DNA of 5,799 nucleotides from an uncultured Sporolactobacillus sp. (GTDB taxonomy: Bacteria > Bacillota > Bacilli > Bacillales > Sporolactobacillaceae), in the NCBI GenBank assembly GCA_900543345.1, contig UQRJ01000201.1, positions 1 through 5,799 on the forward strand. The letters are read 5' to 3'. The notes beneath the pieces were generated by a model. That model was not told the DNA's origin. It made no database searches and worked only from the letters and a program-made list of their open reading frames with translations. Position numbers and translations under genes: made by a program. Of this stretch, positions 5,305 to 5,799 are shown piece by piece; within the stretch, counting starts at the first letter, position 1, and each line of letters begins with the position of its first letter.

Positions 5305-5766
5305 ATGGCAACGGCAAGAATTAAATCGTCGCATGCGGATACCGTCATTCGTTTTTACAAAAGCCCGCTGTTTCAGAAATCGGTGGCCTACGCTCGCTTA
5401 GCCTATAATCGTTTTTATTTTTACAATGCGCCGGGCGGCCTGCTCATGCCCGATCGGATCATGGAACCCGACAATCTGTCGATTCGCGCTCTTTCGCCGG
5501 CCGAGCGGCGGATATGGGCACAGCGGGTGATTGAAGCCCTCTCCCGATGTGAACGGCTAAATGAGCTATCGCTGTTTTTACATGGCGGTCGTGTTTACCG
5601 CAACTATCTCGAACCCGAGCTTACTAAGCGGGGGATCGCCTATACGGTCCCGCTGGCCGGACTAAGCATCGGCAAACAACTACGTTGGTATACGCGGCAA
5701 ATCGCCGCTTTAGGTTGTGAAACAAAACCGCTGACGGCAAGTAACAAATCGAGTAGGAGGAGATAA
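5305..5766 (+). CDS. Divergent DUF6884-like protein whose 3' end runs into a group II intron
   Basis: Protein of unknown function, 153 codons as read. The C-terminal half fits the DUF6884 family: SPLFQKSVAYAR near 20-31, GLLMPDRIMEPDNL at 45-58, ALSPAERRIWAQRVI at 62-76, and FLHGGRVYRNYL with VPLAGLSIGKQLRWY at 91-102 and 115-129. The family's N-terminal Cys-rich start (CSxxK-like) is not present, and the usual SAKYGLL segment reads NAPGGLL, so activity may be lost or changed. Translation signals are poor: AAGGAG (5283-5288) is 16 nt from ATG 5305 and 13 nt from an in-frame TTG at 5302. The final codons (about residues 148-153, ending NKSSRRR) lie in DNA that looks like an antisense group II intron 3' end, so the original C-terminus was probably different or the gene ended nearby. 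It follows the ytzE terminator and no clear promoter is seen. It may be a decaying accessory gene. Confidence 0.6.
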   Translation: MATARIKSSHADTVIRFYKSPLFQKSVAYARLAYNRFYFYNAPGGLLMPDRIMEPDNLSIRALSPAERRIWAQRVIEALSRCERLNELSLFLHGGRVYRNYLEPELTKRGIAYTVPLAGLSIGKQLRWYTRQIAALGCETKPLTASNKSSRRR

Positions 5767-5799
5767 TTTCTCCGTCCTCTCCTACCACCGTACGTACGG
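5748..5799 (-). mobile_element. 3' end of a group II intron (domains V and VI), continuing beyond the window
   Basis: Reading the minus strand from the window edge: CCGTA (5799-5795), a 2-nt CG (5794-5793) and TACGGTGGT (5792-5784) match the 3' strand of a domain V hairpin with its two-nucleotide bulge. Domain VI follows: GAGAGG (5781-5776) pairs with CCT-A-CTC (5757-5751), leaving A5754 bulged as branch point. GGAGA (5773-5769) pairs with TCTCC (5763-5759) around AATTA. The element would end in GAT at 5748, with the branch A seventh from the end and an AY terminus, both typical of group II introns. The 5' strand of domain V, the maturase ORF and the 5' end lie to the right, outside. It is antisense to the DUF6884-like gene. 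Confidence 0.75.

Noticed and set aside
5753..5783. Hairpin at the right edge considered as a terminator of the DUF6884-like gene
   Set aside because: The pairing GTAGGAG/CTCCTAC is real on the plus strand, but no T-run follows; its minus-strand reading fits group II intron domain VI next to a domain V strand much better.

Overview
The window reads like chromosome of a Gram-positive, Bacillales-type bacterium (Bacillota). The evidence is a cluster of Bacillus-like genes (YtpQ, a DUF84 NTPase, TrmB, a YtmP-like kinase, a NERD-like protein, CysK and YtzE), purine-rich Shine-Dalgarno sites, sigma-A-type promoters and U-tailed terminators. A non-Bacillus genus of the order, for example near Sporolactobacillaceae, is possible, but this is inference and cannot be settled from the window.

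Left part (1-3662) is on the minus strand. Reading with transcription from right to left, it holds a NERD-like protein with its own promoter, then a YtmP-like phosphotransferase with its own promoter. The phosphotransferase probably shares a transcript with trmB, which ends in a GC-rich hairpin and an intrinsic terminator. A new promoter then drives the DUF84 NTPase gene and ytpQ, which runs off the left edge. The themes are housekeeping: tRNA modification, nucleotide-pool sanitation and conserved proteins of unknown function.

Middle (3663-4796): a divergent intergenic region separates the NERD-like gene from a plus-strand cysteine synthase gene. The synthase has a perfect TATAAT box and a 5' leader with a 9-bp inverted repeat. 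A 7-codon upstream ORF ends in a TGATG overlap with the synthase start. The synthase carries Met in place of the usual last Thr of the TSGNTG substrate loop.

Right part (4797-5799): a consensus promoter is followed at once by a terminator-like structured RNA, then a 72-residue YtzE-like DeoR-type HTH protein with a TTG start and a strong terminator overlapping its stop codon. Next is a divergent DUF6884-like gene with poor translation signals. Its 3' end runs into sequence that, on the minus strand, has the architecture of the 3' end of a group II intron: the 3' strand of domain V, then domain VI with a bulged branch-point A 7 nt from an AY 3' terminus. The window therefore ends at the boundary of a retroelement lying antisense to the DUF6884-like gene.

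The most notable points are the unflagged group II intron end, the structured cysK leader with its coupled mini-ORF, the Thr-to-Met change in CysK, and the structured leader upstream of ytzE. No CRISPR array, tRNA or rRNA was seen.
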